64,000 nt of DNA from Adiantum capillus-veneris (taxonomy: Eukaryota > Streptophyta > Polypodiopsida > Polypodiales > Pteridaceae), in the NCBI GenBank assembly GCA_014529385.2, contig CM043963.1:105735912-105799911 (forward strand), written 5' to 3'. Within the stretch, counting starts at the first letter, position 1. Every line of letters starts with the position of its first letter. A program made the position numbers and the translations under genes. Under the pieces are notes generated by a model. The model did not search any database. It worked only from the letters and a program-made list of their open reading frames with translations, and was not told the DNA's origin. This document shows positions 34,357 through 44,988 of the stretch, piece after piece.

Positions 34357-35175
34357 TAAAAAACCATTACAGAGTATGTGCTGAACATGGCCAAGTGCAA
34401 GGAAAATATGAATAACAAGTCACAAAAGCACTGGAGGAAGAGGTACACAAGCCAATAGAGAAAACAAAAGCAACATGGTAGGGAAGACTTGCAAGTGTGT
34501 ACAAAAGACCTAGAAAACATGGTTTTTCAAGAACGATTGGTTTCTATTCGTGGGATGGTGATGAAAAACAAGAGCTACTTGTTTGCATACAAGCTGTTAG
34601 ATTTAACTATTTTAAGCAAATTTGAAAAATCAAGAACCGTCAAATCTTTGAGAATGATTTGTCTTCTACTAGTTTTGCATATATAGTGCAAGAATGCAAG
34701 GAACCGATTATATCTATTGGTAAAAGTAGGAACTCGGGCAAGTGATATAGGTTCTTTAACGCCATCCTCATGGATTAAGGCTAGCCAAAATATGGGTAGC
34801 TTCTCGCCTCTTGGTGAGTCTTGGTAGATTTTTTTTGTATTATAAAAACTCTCAAGGATTGACACAAACTTGAGGACACTTTGTAAAGGAGAAGACCAAC
34901 TGGCTACCAGTTGCACCTCCATGGGACTAAAATAATGCTGGTCAACAGAGCTTTGGAAGGGCTTGACAACTTCTGCATGCCGATGTGCGAGTCCATGTTT
35001 GAGTGGAAAGATTGGTGATGCTCTAGGAGCAGCCAATTCTATAACCCGAAAACCAAGGATATTTACCACACTTATAATATCGTATGATTGGTTCGCCCCC
35101 TCAACAAGCTTTGGGAGATACAATGGTTGGAGGCAAGATCGGTGGCAATTGTAAGTAACATCTGGAACCCACAAT
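33718..35175. repeat. Backbone unit U, copy 2
   Basis: Matches copy 1 (26741-28424) over its full length. A (TG)n tract of about 38 units at 34277-34353 is unique to this copy (copy 3 has a short GA/TG tract there). It holds the empty site for the 249-bp MITE near 34443. It ends directly at the integrase fragment, giving the order U then integrase. Confidence 0.9.
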
Positions 35176-35440
35176 GGCAGCTTCAACCCTTAAAAATTCC
35201 TCAAATGAAGTGGGATCTCTTCAGCATGGACTTTGTCAGTGGTCTTCCCACGGTTCAAGGAGGTTATAAGTCCCTGATGGTAGTTGTTGACATGCTCACC
35301 AAAGTATCTCACATAATACCAATAAAGACCACTTATACAACATCAAATATAAGCTGTCTCTTTGTTAAAGAGATATTAAGACTTCATGGGCTTCCAAAAA
35401 GAATTATAAGTGACAGAGATACAAAGCTTACTTTTTATTG
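35176..35440 (+). pseudogene. Gypsy integrase core fragment, backbone copy 2
   Basis: LQPLKIPQMKWDLFSMDFVS, VVVDMLTKVSHIIPIK and RLHGLPKRIISDRDTKLTFY then TGA. It ends at the same truncated point as 9603-9881. The two catalytic Asp regions are kept, but the Glu half is absent, so it cannot encode an integrase. Confidence 0.87.
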
Positions 35441-35609
35441 ATTTTTGATCCTTATTGGGTTAAAAAGGATAGAAAATTATTGAAAATTATTATTGTTTGG
35501 CCATAAAATTGTCCAAAATTATTATTTACACTCATATGTACATACTCCCACTCTAGGCATCATGTGCGCTGAAATTTGCCATTATGGCTCAGTATTATGC
35601 CTGATAAGT
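35441..35609. repeat. Backbone spacer N, copy 2, left part
   Basis: Matches 9882-10050; interrupted at 35609 by the CACTA element and resumed at 43496. The last three bases, AGT, are the target duplication. Confidence 0.88.
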
Positions 35610-35631
35610 CACTACAACAAAAAAAGTTGTC

Positions 35632-35674
35632 ATCGACGCATATATCGACGCACCGCGTCGATATATGCGTCGAT
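35632..35674. repeat. Long palindrome at the left CACTA end
   Basis: Two perfect 20-bp arms separated by ACC: the left arm ends ATATATCGACGC and the right arm begins GCGTCGATATAT. It contains the same GCGTCGATAT motif that recurs at the other end. In En/Spm such subterminal motifs bind TNPA. Confidence 0.9.
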
Positions 35675-35798
35675 ATAGACATCCCTATGAACCTATCGCT
35701 ATTTGCGTCGATATCTGCGTGGAAAGGCTTTATTTGCGACGCCGATATCGATGTAAATAGCAACGCAGATATCGACGACCATAATAGAAAAAAAAAAT

Positions 35799-35885
35799 CT
35801 TGGCCAGAGGGCAGGTAGCCTGACCTGTGCCCAGTGAAAAGATGGACACAGCCAGCACAGCCAGACTTCCTGCCCTCTGCCCAAG
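35799..35885. repeat. Inverted repeat flanking a short loop
   Basis: CTTGGCCAGAGGGCAGG and CCTGCCCTCTGCCCAAG form near-perfect arms around a 50-bp loop, just inside the left subterminal region. Possible hairpin. Confidence 0.75.
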
Positions 35886-36025
35886 AAAGCGAGCAGCACC
35901 AAAATCAACCGTGCTCCCACAAAAATTTCGACAGAGTTTCCTTCGTTTTTACATAAACTTTTCAAAAAAATATATCATGTATACTCCTCCTACATGCTAT
36001 CCATGTAGGATCTCACATGAGATTT

Positions 36026-36300
36026 AAGGCCAATGACCATAATGAACCATAACCATAAAACCATAACCGACCAATATAACCACTTTGATCATAACCAGAA
36101 ACAAAATTAACAATAACCATAAGCATAACCAGAAAGTTAAACATAACCATAAACAAAACCTGAACCATAACTATATATGTCTATACAAGAATATGAGAAA
36201 TAACCATGTCTATACAATGACAATGACAATAACCATGAGGGTCAGGAAAACAATAACTGTCTGAACAATAATCATAACCATATATATATGTCTATACAAA
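36026..36300. repeat. Degenerate ATAACCAT cluster
   Basis: The word ATAACCAT or CCATAA recurs more than fifteen times with irregular spacing. It lies between the left end and the TNPA-like gene. 36301-36693 holds nothing further that I recognise. Confidence 0.7.
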
Positions 36301-36693
36301 AGGAGACACAGAAGCGTGTCTGTGTCTCACAAAGCATATATATGAAATCCGGTCCACTGATGACTAGGCGTCACAACCTGCACATAGGACAACTCACAAA
36401 ATTAGTATTGATATTACTTCACATATACTTATTTAATTAAATCAACTCACGTATATTAATGTCTCACCTCAAGCGATCAGCGAGACTATAAGGCCGCCCA
36501 GTCTACGGGCTCTCCTGAAGCATCAAGATCATTCAATACTTCATAGATACCTCTGCGATATCCATCTGACTCCTCCTGACATGTCGGGGCTCGATGCATC
36601 GCAAGATTCTACGTTTATACAAAAATCAGAGTAATAAGAATACATGATTCATCGCCTTTTAAGAAATGCCATAGTTAAAATTGGATTAGAAAC

Positions 36694-37593
36694 TCACAAA
36701 CTCATAGTGAAAGGTGTCGAAGCCTCCGCTGCCAAGATGAGATGTCCCCGTGGTCGTCTGTCGTATCTGCGCGACCTACGCTGCTGTCTGAACCACGTGG
36801 CCGTTGTCCGCTCATCCTCCCTGATCTGCAGCCACGTCTCGTGAGGGATGCCCGAAGGCTTCGTCGAGCCGGTCCTGAAAGCCTTTCGAGCTGCATCTCG
36901 TCGATGTTTCACGGTGTCCCGTGCAACACCCTTGATCCACCTCCTCGGAACAACGTCAGAACTCGGAGCAGGCTGGTACTCTCTCAGGATGGTCTCCACT
37001 ATGTAAGTGACTTTTTCCTTTTCCTGCTGATGCCAAGACGTCAGAATGCTGGTCCAAAACTATAGCTCCGCGAGCTGGCGAATCCGCTGTCTCATCTCAG
37101 TCCCGACTCTATCCATGTCAACAGAACCATCTGGCCGTACAGTATAGAGCTTGGAGGCACTAGGATCGTGTGCCCCCCAAGGTGTCCGAGGTGTGCCAAG
37201 AGGTGTATCGAGAGGTTTGCCTGGGTAGGACGAGGGTCGTGAGCGAGGAGGGATCGAAGCATCTGTGGACCCTTTCCCACAGCAACCACCACCTCCACCT
37301 GACGATCGTCGAGATCGGCGAGTGCGCCTGTGCTGCGGAGATGAGGACGTACCCGCCTCTGCCCCACCCCTACGTGTCGAAGCGGCCGTGATGGGAGAAG
37401 CACGCATCGTACCCATAGGCGTCCCCCCCCTAGGCGTCGGACCCTCGGGTGTGAAGCCCGGAGGCGTAGTACCCGTGCCTCTGGCTAACCAGTACTGAGA
37501 AGCCTCTGCCATCTGAGCTCGCGTCATCCGTGTAACAAAGCCCATGAATGCATCTGCACTCATAGAAGCGGGATCTGGAAATTGGTCTGCCAT
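36694..37593 (-). pseudogene. TNPA-like second gene of the CACTA element
   Basis: ATG at 37593 (MADQFPDPASMSADAFMGF) follows a splice acceptor (TTTGTGCAG|GACTTTAGT). The frame is open for 300 codons to 36694 apart from one TAG (37062-37060). The N-terminal half is low complexity, rich in Pro, Thr, Gly and Arg (RRGGAEAGTSSSPQHRRTRR). The C-terminal half has IPHETWLQIREDERTTATWF and ends EASTPFTMSL. This resembles the plant CACTA transposase_24 pattern (IP..W..., HT.GS..F), but degenerately. The expected role is binding subterminal motifs. Confidence 0.65.
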
Positions 37594-37700
37594 ACTAAAG
37601 TCCTGCACAAAGAAAGTAAAATAAAGCGTCAGAACACATTTGTTTAAATTAACTTTAAGCTTAATTTTAAATCAACGTCTTCACACAAACACTTACAGGC

Positions 37701-37916
37701 TTAGGCCTTAACGAGTGAGGCATCATCGATAAGATCTTGCACCGTTTCATCGTCTATCTCTAATTGAAAACATAACTCTGCCCCAACTCGTTCCGGCAGA
37801 TTGTCTTCATCTATTGCATCTTCATCTACAAGTGTCAATTCTGGCTCGTCTGCGTCATCCCTCGTATATCTGTCAGCTTCCTCTGCCATACCTTCGTCCA
37901 TCTCATCTAATGTCAC
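37701..37916 (-). pseudogene. Acidic C-terminal tail of TNPD
   Basis: Acidic stretch (MTLDEMDEGMAEEADRYTRD, then VDEDAIDEDNLPERVG and a stop at 37701) following the DUF4216-like segment on the same strand. Acidic tails are common at the end of CACTA TNPD proteins. It is separated from the preceding frame by stops in 37917-38008. Confidence 0.5.
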
Positions 37917-38008
37917 AGTAGTATGGACGTCGTCTGACTGACTTCCTCCACGAGATCTTGCTCTTCAAATACTTGTTTATTTCTTGGAGCAACCTAAACC
38001 TCAAACCA

Positions 38009-38542
38009 CTATTGTCGCTCTCGAGGGTCCGATACAAAGGCCACTTGCTCGCAATGTTTGGGGAGAGCAAATGTGTCGCTCGCATCTGTCCAAACCTTTG
38101 TAGAATCTATTTTCACAAGTTTGTTTCCATCTCTGCGTACCGTTGCATTGCGACTAGAAGTAATCACCTTGAACCACTTCACATCCAACAAAAACATCTC
38201 AAACAGCATGAAGCTTACTTTCAGGATATCTGACACCAGACCACAGTAATCTAGGTTGCTAGTGCTCTCATTCGTGTCTCTGGCACTAGCCCTGCTCTTT
38301 TGCATGAAACTAACCATTACCCCACTGTGAAACGTGTTTCTTCTGCTGTCAATTTGTTGTGTTCTGAAATTCTTTCCATGCGACCACAGTTCCATGTATG
38401 TATGATACTTCCAGTCACATCCAATAGCCAGCTCTTCCTCTTCTAGAGATATGGGTTCTCCGATCTGTCGAGCTGCTCTCACTGTCTTGTCCAACCATGC
38501 CATTGTAGGGAATTCAGGTAGAGGAGCGAGATAGTCTGGCAA
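38009..38542 (-). pseudogene. TNPD, DUF4216-like segment
   Basis: NTFHSGVMVSFMQKSRASAR, LDYCGLVSDILKVSF, LFEMFLLDVKWFKV and TFALPKHCEQVAFVSDPRER follow the DUF4216 pattern (YYG.L..I.EL.Y....V.LF.C.W ... A.QV.YV.DP) found after the tnp2 catalytic part in plant CACTA proteins. A likely intron or frame break separates it from the upstream segment at 38543-38772. Confidence 0.8.
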
Positions 38543-38772
38543 GGGTAAACCTCTAGTCGTTTGGCTTCACCTGAAATCATGTCTCTCCCTATTGCGTCTC
38601 TCTTTCTCTTCTTCGTACCTTTCAAGCCATTTTTGCATCGGCGTTGAATTTAGTATACAGAACTTTATGATCTTTTCTCCATGGCGTCGTTCATTTTCTT
38701 CGGCACCCCTTGCCCTTGTGGCTCCTCTCCCACCAGTCTTGCATCCTCCTCATCGCTCCACAGTCGAGGCAT

Positions 38773-39785
38773 TTATGGGTCAGAAACGGATAGAAATTTG
38801 GTCGTCAATACAAGAGATTCTTGCACCAGCCATCCTTCTGCCATGCTCCCCTTTGGACGCGCTTTTTGGCGAACAAAACCCTTAAGTGTTTTCATGAACT
38901 GCTCTAGAAAGAACATCCAACGGCTGTGTACTGTACCTGCCATCACTGCAACCTCATCTACTACATGGACGAGCAAGTGCATTTGGATAGTTAGGCAGCT
39001 CATGGGTAGATACTTCTCAATCATGCAAACTGCCTCAATGGAGTTAGCCCTTGCGACTGCAATAGATTCCTCATTTATATCCTTGGAAGAGATCCACCGC
39101 ACTAGCTCTAAAATCTTGTATATGCAGGTCCGCACTTCCTCCGTTAAACAGCCCTTGATCACAATTGGAATAATGAATTGCAAGAACTTATGCCAGTCGT
39201 GCGATTTCAGTCCTGACAGTTGATCTTCACGGGTGAATGCTGTCTTGAGACATCGCATATATCCTGTTGGCGTCCTGAACTCTGAAATCACCCTTTTAAC
39301 TTGTCGCTCTTCGTTTTTTAGCAATACCAATGGCGCTCTTGAAAGTTTTGTTTGGCCAGCTGCATTGGTGAAAGGCCACAGCTCCGGCATCTTTCCAACT
39401 AACTGCAAATCATCTCGTGAAGCTCGATTGTCTTTCATTCCCATGATTGTCTTCCAGAGAAGCTCTCCCACATTCTTGAATATATGCATTGGATCCAGCA
39501 AATGGTTAATTAGTAGATCATCCCAGTATGGCAACGAATGGAGAATGGACAAACGTTTCATTCCTGGAATAGGTTGCCCCTCATGTTGCTCCCATCGGCG
39601 ACGCCACTCTTGTACATGCATAGGACGACATTCGATGCGACCAAGCTGACCTTCGCGCAAGTGATGGCCATCTGGAAGATAACGGTGGTGGCCTTGATAA
39701 ATTGTCTTTCGAAGAGAGGCAGAATAGCGCACATCCAAAGACTACTCGCAAATTGGACATGCATTGTATCCCGAAGTTGTTGGCC
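38773..39785 (-). pseudogene. TNPD, C-terminal tnp2 / DUF4218 exon
   Basis: Starts after the acceptor ATATGCAG at 39786 with PTTSGYNACPIC, then a TAG (39744-39742). It then reads GHHRYLPDGHHLREGQLGRI, RLSILHSLPYWDDLLINHLL, DPMHIFKNVGELLWKTIMG and, in the DUF4218 part, GLKSHDWHKFLQFIIPIVIK. The DPMH.F.NV.. motif contains catalytic-domain residues of tnp2 transposases. Apart from the TAG the 338 codons are open. Confidence 0.92.
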
Positions 39786-39866
39786 CTGCATATATTAAAG
39801 CATGAATCAGGCCATGAGGCCAAGGCACAGTGCTTGCGAATAGCGATAATTTTGTAAATCAAGAAC
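39786..39866 (-). other. TNPD intron 2, 81 bp
   Basis: On the minus strand GTTCTTGATT ... TATATGCAG. Removing it joins GYGEASNN to GPTTSGYNACPIC in phase, at the point where related tnp2 proteins are continuous. Confidence 0.8.
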
Positions 39867-40611
39867 CATTATTAGAAGCTTCTCCGTATCCTGGCCAATC
39901 ATGCATAGTCCACATAAGAAGTCCATGGATCCTTGCATGTTGTTGTCCTACTGGTTCAACCGCATCTGCTATGTCAATCCCATGCCATAACTCTTGGAGC
40001 TCGTCAACTAGTAGAGCTAGATAAACATCCATGTTTTTTTCCTTGAACTTACCAGGTACAATCAAGCTTAATATCAAATGACCCTTCTTGATGGCAAGCC
40101 ACGGGGGGAGGTTGTAATTGATGAGGCACACAGGCCAAGTGCTCCATGACGAGCTTCTCAAGCCAAATGGATTGACTCCATCCATTGCCATGCCCAAACG
40201 CAAATTGCGTGGTTCACTCTTAAAATGTGGCCAGGTATCTTCAATGTGCCTCCAGGCCTTTGAATCACAGGCACCCTAAATGTTGCGTCAGTGGATCTAT
40301 TCGTAGAATGCCACCGCATCAACTTTGCAATGGAACCACAACGAAACATTCTTTTTGTCCTAGGAATAATAGGAAAATTCCGCAACACTTTAGCTGGCAC
40401 TGTCTCGCCAACTGCATCTTGTTTGTAGCGCATTGCTCTGCACTTAGGACACGACAGACAATCTGCGAATTCATTGCGAAAAAGAATGCAATCATTTGGA
40501 CATGCATGAATCTTGTTGTAGTCCAAGGTAACTGAGGTCAATAGTTGCTTTGCGTCTGGCCTGGAGGGAGGCATTTCATTGCCAGCCGGGAGAAGTTGCT
40601 CCCGCAACAAC
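39867..40611 (-). pseudogene. TNPD, central tnp2 exon
   Basis: LLREQLLPAGNEMPPSR, DYNKIHACPNDCILFRNEFA (the hallmark CPNDC motif), CPKCRAMRY, FPIIPRTKRMF, then after a one-base frameshift near 40270 TWPHFKSEPRNLRLGMAMDG, STWPVCLINYNLPPWLAIKK and DVYLALLVDELQELWHG. This is the tnp2 transposase core that cuts the element ends. It is flanked by two predicted 81-bp introns. Confidence 0.93.
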
Positions 40612-40692
40612 CTGTTTAAACCACATTAAATTAAAAATCTCTCATAGCACGTCACCGTTGCAATTGAAAAATCTCTTTTGTAAATTACATAC
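40612..40692 (-). other. TNPD intron 1, 81 bp
   Basis: Minus strand AG|GTATGTAATT ... TTTAAACAG|G. Splicing joins SDASVTALFR to LLREQLLP, giving the continuous sequence expected from the tnp2 family. Confidence 0.85.
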
Positions 40693-41204
40693 CTAAACAA
40701 AGCAGTGACGCTTGCATCTGACCACCCATATACTGACTGAAGATTCAAAAACGCCAGACAAGTACGAAGCGTCAATATTTTGGCGCCTTCATAAATTGGT
40801 TGACGTGCCAACTTTCTCAACATGTCTTCAAGAGATAGGCACACGGCTTCTAGTGCTACTTCGTTAGCGTTCTCCTCGCTTGTCTGGAAGAAGGCATCTA
40901 GCATCTCCTCCATGCCGTCGTCTTCTGTCTGTAAGTCCTTTTCTACTTCCATCCTTGGCTCTATATTGGTCAGACCTTCATGCATAATCCTTTTTCTCTC
41001 TCTCTCAAATGTAGGTGCTATGTCGCGAAAAGCAATGCCCGTTCCGTAGGAGTCGTATCGTAGATTCTGTATGGTTTCTTTAGCAAACTCTCCGTACTTG
41101 TGCACATACTCATTACATATCCTACGCTTGCGCAGGATTTGATACTTGCAGAGCGTGCACGAGCATGTAATATTTTTCTCCATGTTAGTTGATGACGTTG
41201 CCAT
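40693..41204 (-). CDS. TNPD, N-terminal exon
   Basis: Starts near 41204 (MATSSTNMEKNITCSCTLCK), with CSCTLCK and KRRICNEYVHKYG, the zinc-binding-like N-terminal region of CACTA transposases. An acidic region follows (EKDLQTEDDGMEEMLDAFF) and then SVYGWSDASVTALFR up to the donor. No break is visible in this exon. The true start could lie at another Met nearby. Confidence 0.75.
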
Positions 41205-41469
41205 CTACAATGATTATGAACGTTGTTTTAATATATATACTCCTCACAATGTATACTACCTCGCATTCTCTAGTGTTGCCCAATCTCCGTACACCTCGGT
41301 CCAGAGGAGTACGAAGATCAGGACCACCAGGTCAAAATCTCGTCTTTATTGGTCAAATCCTATATGGGTAGACACATGCGTGCACTCCCAGGTGTACATG
41401 GCAATGCATGTACGTAGCGGACAAAACCCCTTTGCCTCTTTTAGTTCCATAGTTTCTTCAACATCCAAC
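41205..41469. promoter_or_regulatory. Probable TNPD upstream region
   Basis: Lies between the TNPD start and the 173-bp array. AT-rich with ATATATATACTCC near 41232. No defined promoter element can be assigned. Confidence 0.35.
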
Positions 41470-42600
41470 GGCTATCCGTTTCTTCTATCCGTTTGACCTA
41501 TGACTTGCCATACGCACTCTTGACATTGCTTTAAGACTACCTAGTGGACTACGGATGGTTTTGGTAGGCATAGAAGCCATTTTCGAAGTCCGTTTGCGTC
41601 TTTCTGTAGAAAAACGCAACCGGATTTGACCTACGGCTTGTGTATTTGGCGTTTCTTCTATTCGTTTGACCTACGGCTTACCATACGTGCTCTTGACATT
41701 GCTTTAAGACTACTTAGTGAACTACGGATGGTTTCGGTAGGCATAGAAGCCATTTCCGAAGTCCGTTTGCGTCAGGATTTGACCTACGGCTTGTGTATTT
41801 GGCGTTTCTTCTATCCGTTTGACCTATGGCTTGCCATACGCGCTCTTGAAATTGCCTAAAGACTACCTAATCGTCTACGGATGGTTTCAGGAGGCATAGA
41901 AGCCATTTCCGAAGTCCGTTTTTGTTTTTTCGTAAAAAAACGCAACCGGATTTGACCTACGGCTTGTGTATTTGAAGTTTCTTCTATCCGTTTAACCTAA
42001 GGCTTGCCGTACATAGTCTTGACATTGCCTTAAGACTACTTAATGGACTATGGATGGTTTCAGTAGGCGTAGAAGCCATTTTCGAAGTCCGTTTGCGTTT
42101 TTTCGTAGAAAAACGCAATTGGATTTGACTTACGGCTTGTGTATTTGACGTTTCTTCTATCCGTTTGACCTACGGCTTGTCATACGCACTCTTGACATTG
42201 CCTAAAGACTACCTAATGAACTACGAATGGTTTCGGTAGGCATAGAATCAGTTTCCGAAGACCGTTTGCGTTTTTTCGTAGAAAAACGCAACCAGATTTG
42301 ACCTACGACTTGTGTATTTGACGTTTCTTCTGTCCGTTTGACCTACGGCTTGCCATACACGCTCTTGACATTGCCTTAAGACTACCTAATGGACTACGGA
42401 TGGTTTCGGTAGGCATAGAAGCTATTTTCGAAGTCCGTTTGCGTTTCTTCATAGAAAAACGCAACCGGATTTGACCTACGACGTAGAAGCCGTTTATGAA
42501 GTCCGTTTGCATTTTTTCGTAGAAAAACCCAACCGAACTTCAAAAACGGCTTTTATTTTGGGCGTTTCTTCTATCTGTTTGACCTACGGCTTGTTATATG
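41470..42600. repeat. 173-bp subterminal tandem array (about 6 copies)
   Basis: CTTGACATTG (or a variant) recurs at 41519, 41692, 41845, 42018, 42191 and 42364, giving spacings of 173, 153, 173, 173 and 173 bp. Units contain GACCTACGGCTTG, GACTACGGATGGTTTCGGTA and a hairpin GCGTTTTTTCGTAGAAAAAC(GC). The 153-bp unit lacks the hairpin part. It sits upstream of TNPD, between gene and right terminus, the place where CACTA elements carry protein-binding repeats. Confidence 0.95.
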
Positions 42601-43093
42601 CCCTCGCCCAACCTTTTTTGAGGAGGAAGCTTGTCTCTAAGAGCAACGACGGCGCTGTTGTTGCTCCCTAGAGGACTTTCATGTGTAAAGGTGAGAGTTG
42701 AGCTTCGAATTTATTTTGAGCTGGTCAAATAAAGTCATAGGCTGCATCAGACGATCCAGGTCACTTTGCCTCGACATGCACAACGCCCGGTCAGACTACT
42801 GACCATGGAGGAGATTGATGAGATCCGCCAACGACAGCTGGATCTCTTATGATCTATCTATCCCAGCTAGCTTTTTTAGCCGTTAAGTCCACACCCAGCA
42901 ATTTAGGATTCCATAATATTTTATTTTGTCATTTTGTCATCTTTTTACTCCGACTTTGTATTAGATCCACCACATTGTAACTTTCTTGTCTCATAGGTCA
43001 CTTTGGCCTTTCGAAGACGTTAATATAACATTCCATTTCATTTCTCTCTTTAATTTTTCTTTCTTTAATTTTAATTTCCTACGCGCATACATT

Positions 43094-43137
<44 letters not shown>

Positions 43138-43290
43138 TACACACACACACACACGATGTAGAGAGAGAGAGAGAGAGAGGTTGGGGGGGGGAGAGTGACA
43201 CAATACCTGCGCAGCAAGTTTCGGCCACGATTTGAGCAGGCGAAAATGGCCCCTGCACGCGCGGGTTTTCCTTTTTTCCCCCAAATTTTT
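42601..43290. other. CACTA interior, noncoding, with microsatellites
   Basis: No gene seen. Contains (CT)n at 43097-43133, (AC)n at 43140-43155, (GA)n at 43160-43178 and a run of nine or more G near 43185. Confidence 0.6.
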
Positions 43291-43495
43291 TAGCGTCGCA
43301 ATGAGCGTCGATATAACCGTGGGTGACTGCGTCGATATAAGCATGCAAGTAAAGCCTTTCCACGCGTATAGAGACGCTCATTGCGACGCATATATCGACG
43401 TCTATATCGACGTGCTCTAATTCCGTCGATATATGCGTGGAAACGCATGGCCGTCGATATATGATGCGTCGATATCTTCATGTTATGTTGTAGTG
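43291..43495. repeat. Right subterminal region and terminus of CACTA
   Basis: GCGTCGATAT or its complement ATATCGACG occurs about eight times in both directions (GCGTCGATATAACC, GCGTCGATATAAGC, GACGCATATATCGACG, CCGTCGATATATGCGT, GCGTCGATATCTTC), ending at GTTGTAGTG. It mirrors the left end 35610-35780. Confidence 0.93.
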
Positions 43496-43768
43496 AGTAT
43501 TAAAATCTAGTAAAAGAAAATAAAATAGAAAAAATTTAAGCAGCAAGACACAGTTTGTGCATTATACACATGATCTATCAACATCTTTAGCATTGCGTGG
43601 TTGGGTTGGCATGCGAAGACTAATGTGAAGCAGAACGTGTTGATTGTGTAGAGTGGTGAATGGAAAGATTGACGAGAGACAAGCTTCAATGGCCATGATG
43701 TGTGTAAGGTAGTTTGGTAACTAGTTTGTGAGCATGATTAGAGAAAGCATAATCCATGGCTTCTCTCT
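43496..43768. repeat. Backbone spacer N, copy 2, right part
   Basis: Continues the spacer interrupted by CACTA and matches 10050-10321 (GGCAAGACA/GCAAGACACA, ATGATGTGTGTAAGGTAGTT, GGCTTCTCTCTAC). It begins with the AGT target duplicate. Confidence 0.88.
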
Positions 43769-44035
43769 ACTATGAGTATTGAGTGATCCCTTGAATCCTC
43801 TCACTCATTGTGTCCAGCTTTAACACTTCATTGTGTGGTGCCTCCAAGCCATAGCAAAGTCATTCCTAGATACCCGGAGCAGAGAGATATCCTATACATT
43901 TCTTTAATAACCAATTCATCTCCATAGTCTTTATGCCAAAGGGTTCAATGCTTCAACCAAAGATATCAAACTATGCTATTACCACTTTTAAGTGCTCCTT
44001 GGACAAGATTTTAACGGCAACGAAAGAAACCTAAG
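43769..44035. repeat. Backbone unit U, copy 3, left part
   Basis: Matches the starts of U copies 1 and 2 and breaks off at AAACCTAAG, where the 19.6-kb LTR element begins. It continues at 63608. Because it directly follows spacer N without the copia insertion, it shows the uninterrupted N-U joint. Confidence 0.9.
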
Positions 44036-44968
44036 TGTTGGATCCCAACAGTGGTATAAATTCCCTTTGTAATGATTATCAAATTCCCTTTGTAATGCCA
44101 ATGATGTCTACCGGCTTTATCCAATTGTTTGGATTATGTATAGATTTATTAGTTGGTCAGGATGCAATGCGTTTCCACTTTGGAATTATGATGAGTAGAA
44201 CTCAATTAAAACCCCATGTACATTTTGAGCTAAGGTGACTAAAGTATAAAGGTCACCTTACAACGATTTTTGAATAACATTATTTTTCATTAATTCTGCG
44301 TCGTACGGGTCTGAGTGAGAGAGAGAGAGAGAGAGAGAGAGAATGTGTGATCTTATCCTCTTCGCTACGCGCATCTCCCTCACCGGATTGATGAAGCGAC
44401 CACACCATCGCGGTATCCTCTCCGAGAGCTACGCGCCCACGCCACGCATTTGCATCTTCAAGTTGTTCGCGAGCGATCCTTCCACGAGCTTGTTTTGCTT
44501 GTAAGTAGCACAAACAGTGTCTGTTTTCAACAATCAAGTACTTTATGGAACGAGGGAGAGATTAGCTACGCATAGATACTGATAGACTTAGGTTTCGCAC
44601 ACTTTTAGATTATGACCTGTGAGTCTATCGCGACTGTATTCGAGATAACTAGCGTTAAAATCTGGTGAGATTGGACTTATAGGTAAGTGTATCCTAGTGA
44701 GAGGATAGTGCCTAGCAAGTTTAAAGTGATTCCGAGTTCATTTGATGTGTCAACGATGTTATGAGGATTTAGGGATATAGTGGGTTGGAGTTAACAAGGA
44801 TTAGTGATTGATGCATCATAGAAGTGTGTATGTGTAGGTTGGTCTCAACCTCACAAGATAACGAGATTGCCTCTGTGCACCTACGGGTTAGGCGTGTCAC
44901 CGGATGACAAGTATGTTTTCTGTGTCATGCTTGTGAGCATGAACAAGGGAGTAGGTTGACCTAAAACA
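44036..44968 (+). repeat. 5' LTR, 933 bp
   Basis: Begins TGTTGGATCCCAACAG with a short repeat AAATTCCCTTTGTAATG in tandem. It contains a (GA)n tract at 44313-44342 longer than in the 3' copy and one half of the element's palindrome family (GAGTCTATCGCGA, 44621-44633). The 67-codon frame at its start occurs in both LTRs simply because LTRs are copies, and is not called as a gene. Confidence 0.95.
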
Positions 44969-44969
44969 T

Positions 44970-44988
44970 TGGCGCCACTGCCGAGGAC
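44970..44988 (+). other. Primer-binding site, tRNA-Asp-like
   Basis: TGGCGCCACTGCCGAGGAC, one base after the LTR. It begins TGGCGCC and resembles TGGCGCCGTTGCCGGGGA, the site used by Athila-type elements and complementary to tRNA-Asp, with several mismatches. Confidence 0.75.

Larger units (their letters stand above)
35610..43495 (-). mobile_element. Complete CACTA (En/Spm) transposon, 7,886 bp
   Basis: Ends are CACTACAAC and GTTGTAGTG, flanked by the 3-bp duplication AGT (35607-35609 and 43496-43498), as in all CACTA elements. Inside, on the minus strand, are TNPD (tnp2 family) and a TNPA-like gene. Both ends carry many GCGTCGATATA-type subterminal motifs. An uninterrupted paralogue of the site is at 10040-10075. 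The genes are broken, so movement would need proteins from another copy, but the termini look usable. Confidence 0.96.

Noticed and set aside
34575-35186. 203-codon minus-strand frame in unit U copy 2
   Set aside because: The corresponding part of copy 1 is broken by stops and no motif is recognisable.
36742-37498. Plus-strand frames opposite the TNPA-like gene
   Set aside because: Shadows of the minus-strand frame; Arg/Pro-rich because of GC-rich codons there.
41470-42600. Regularly spaced repeats as a possible CRISPR array
   Set aside because: Units are contiguous 173-bp tandem copies without unique spacers, inside a plant transposon.
44035-44238. 67-codon frame present twice (also 62683-62886)
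   Set aside because: Both copies lie in the LTRs of one element, so duplication does not indicate a conserved gene, and no domain is seen.
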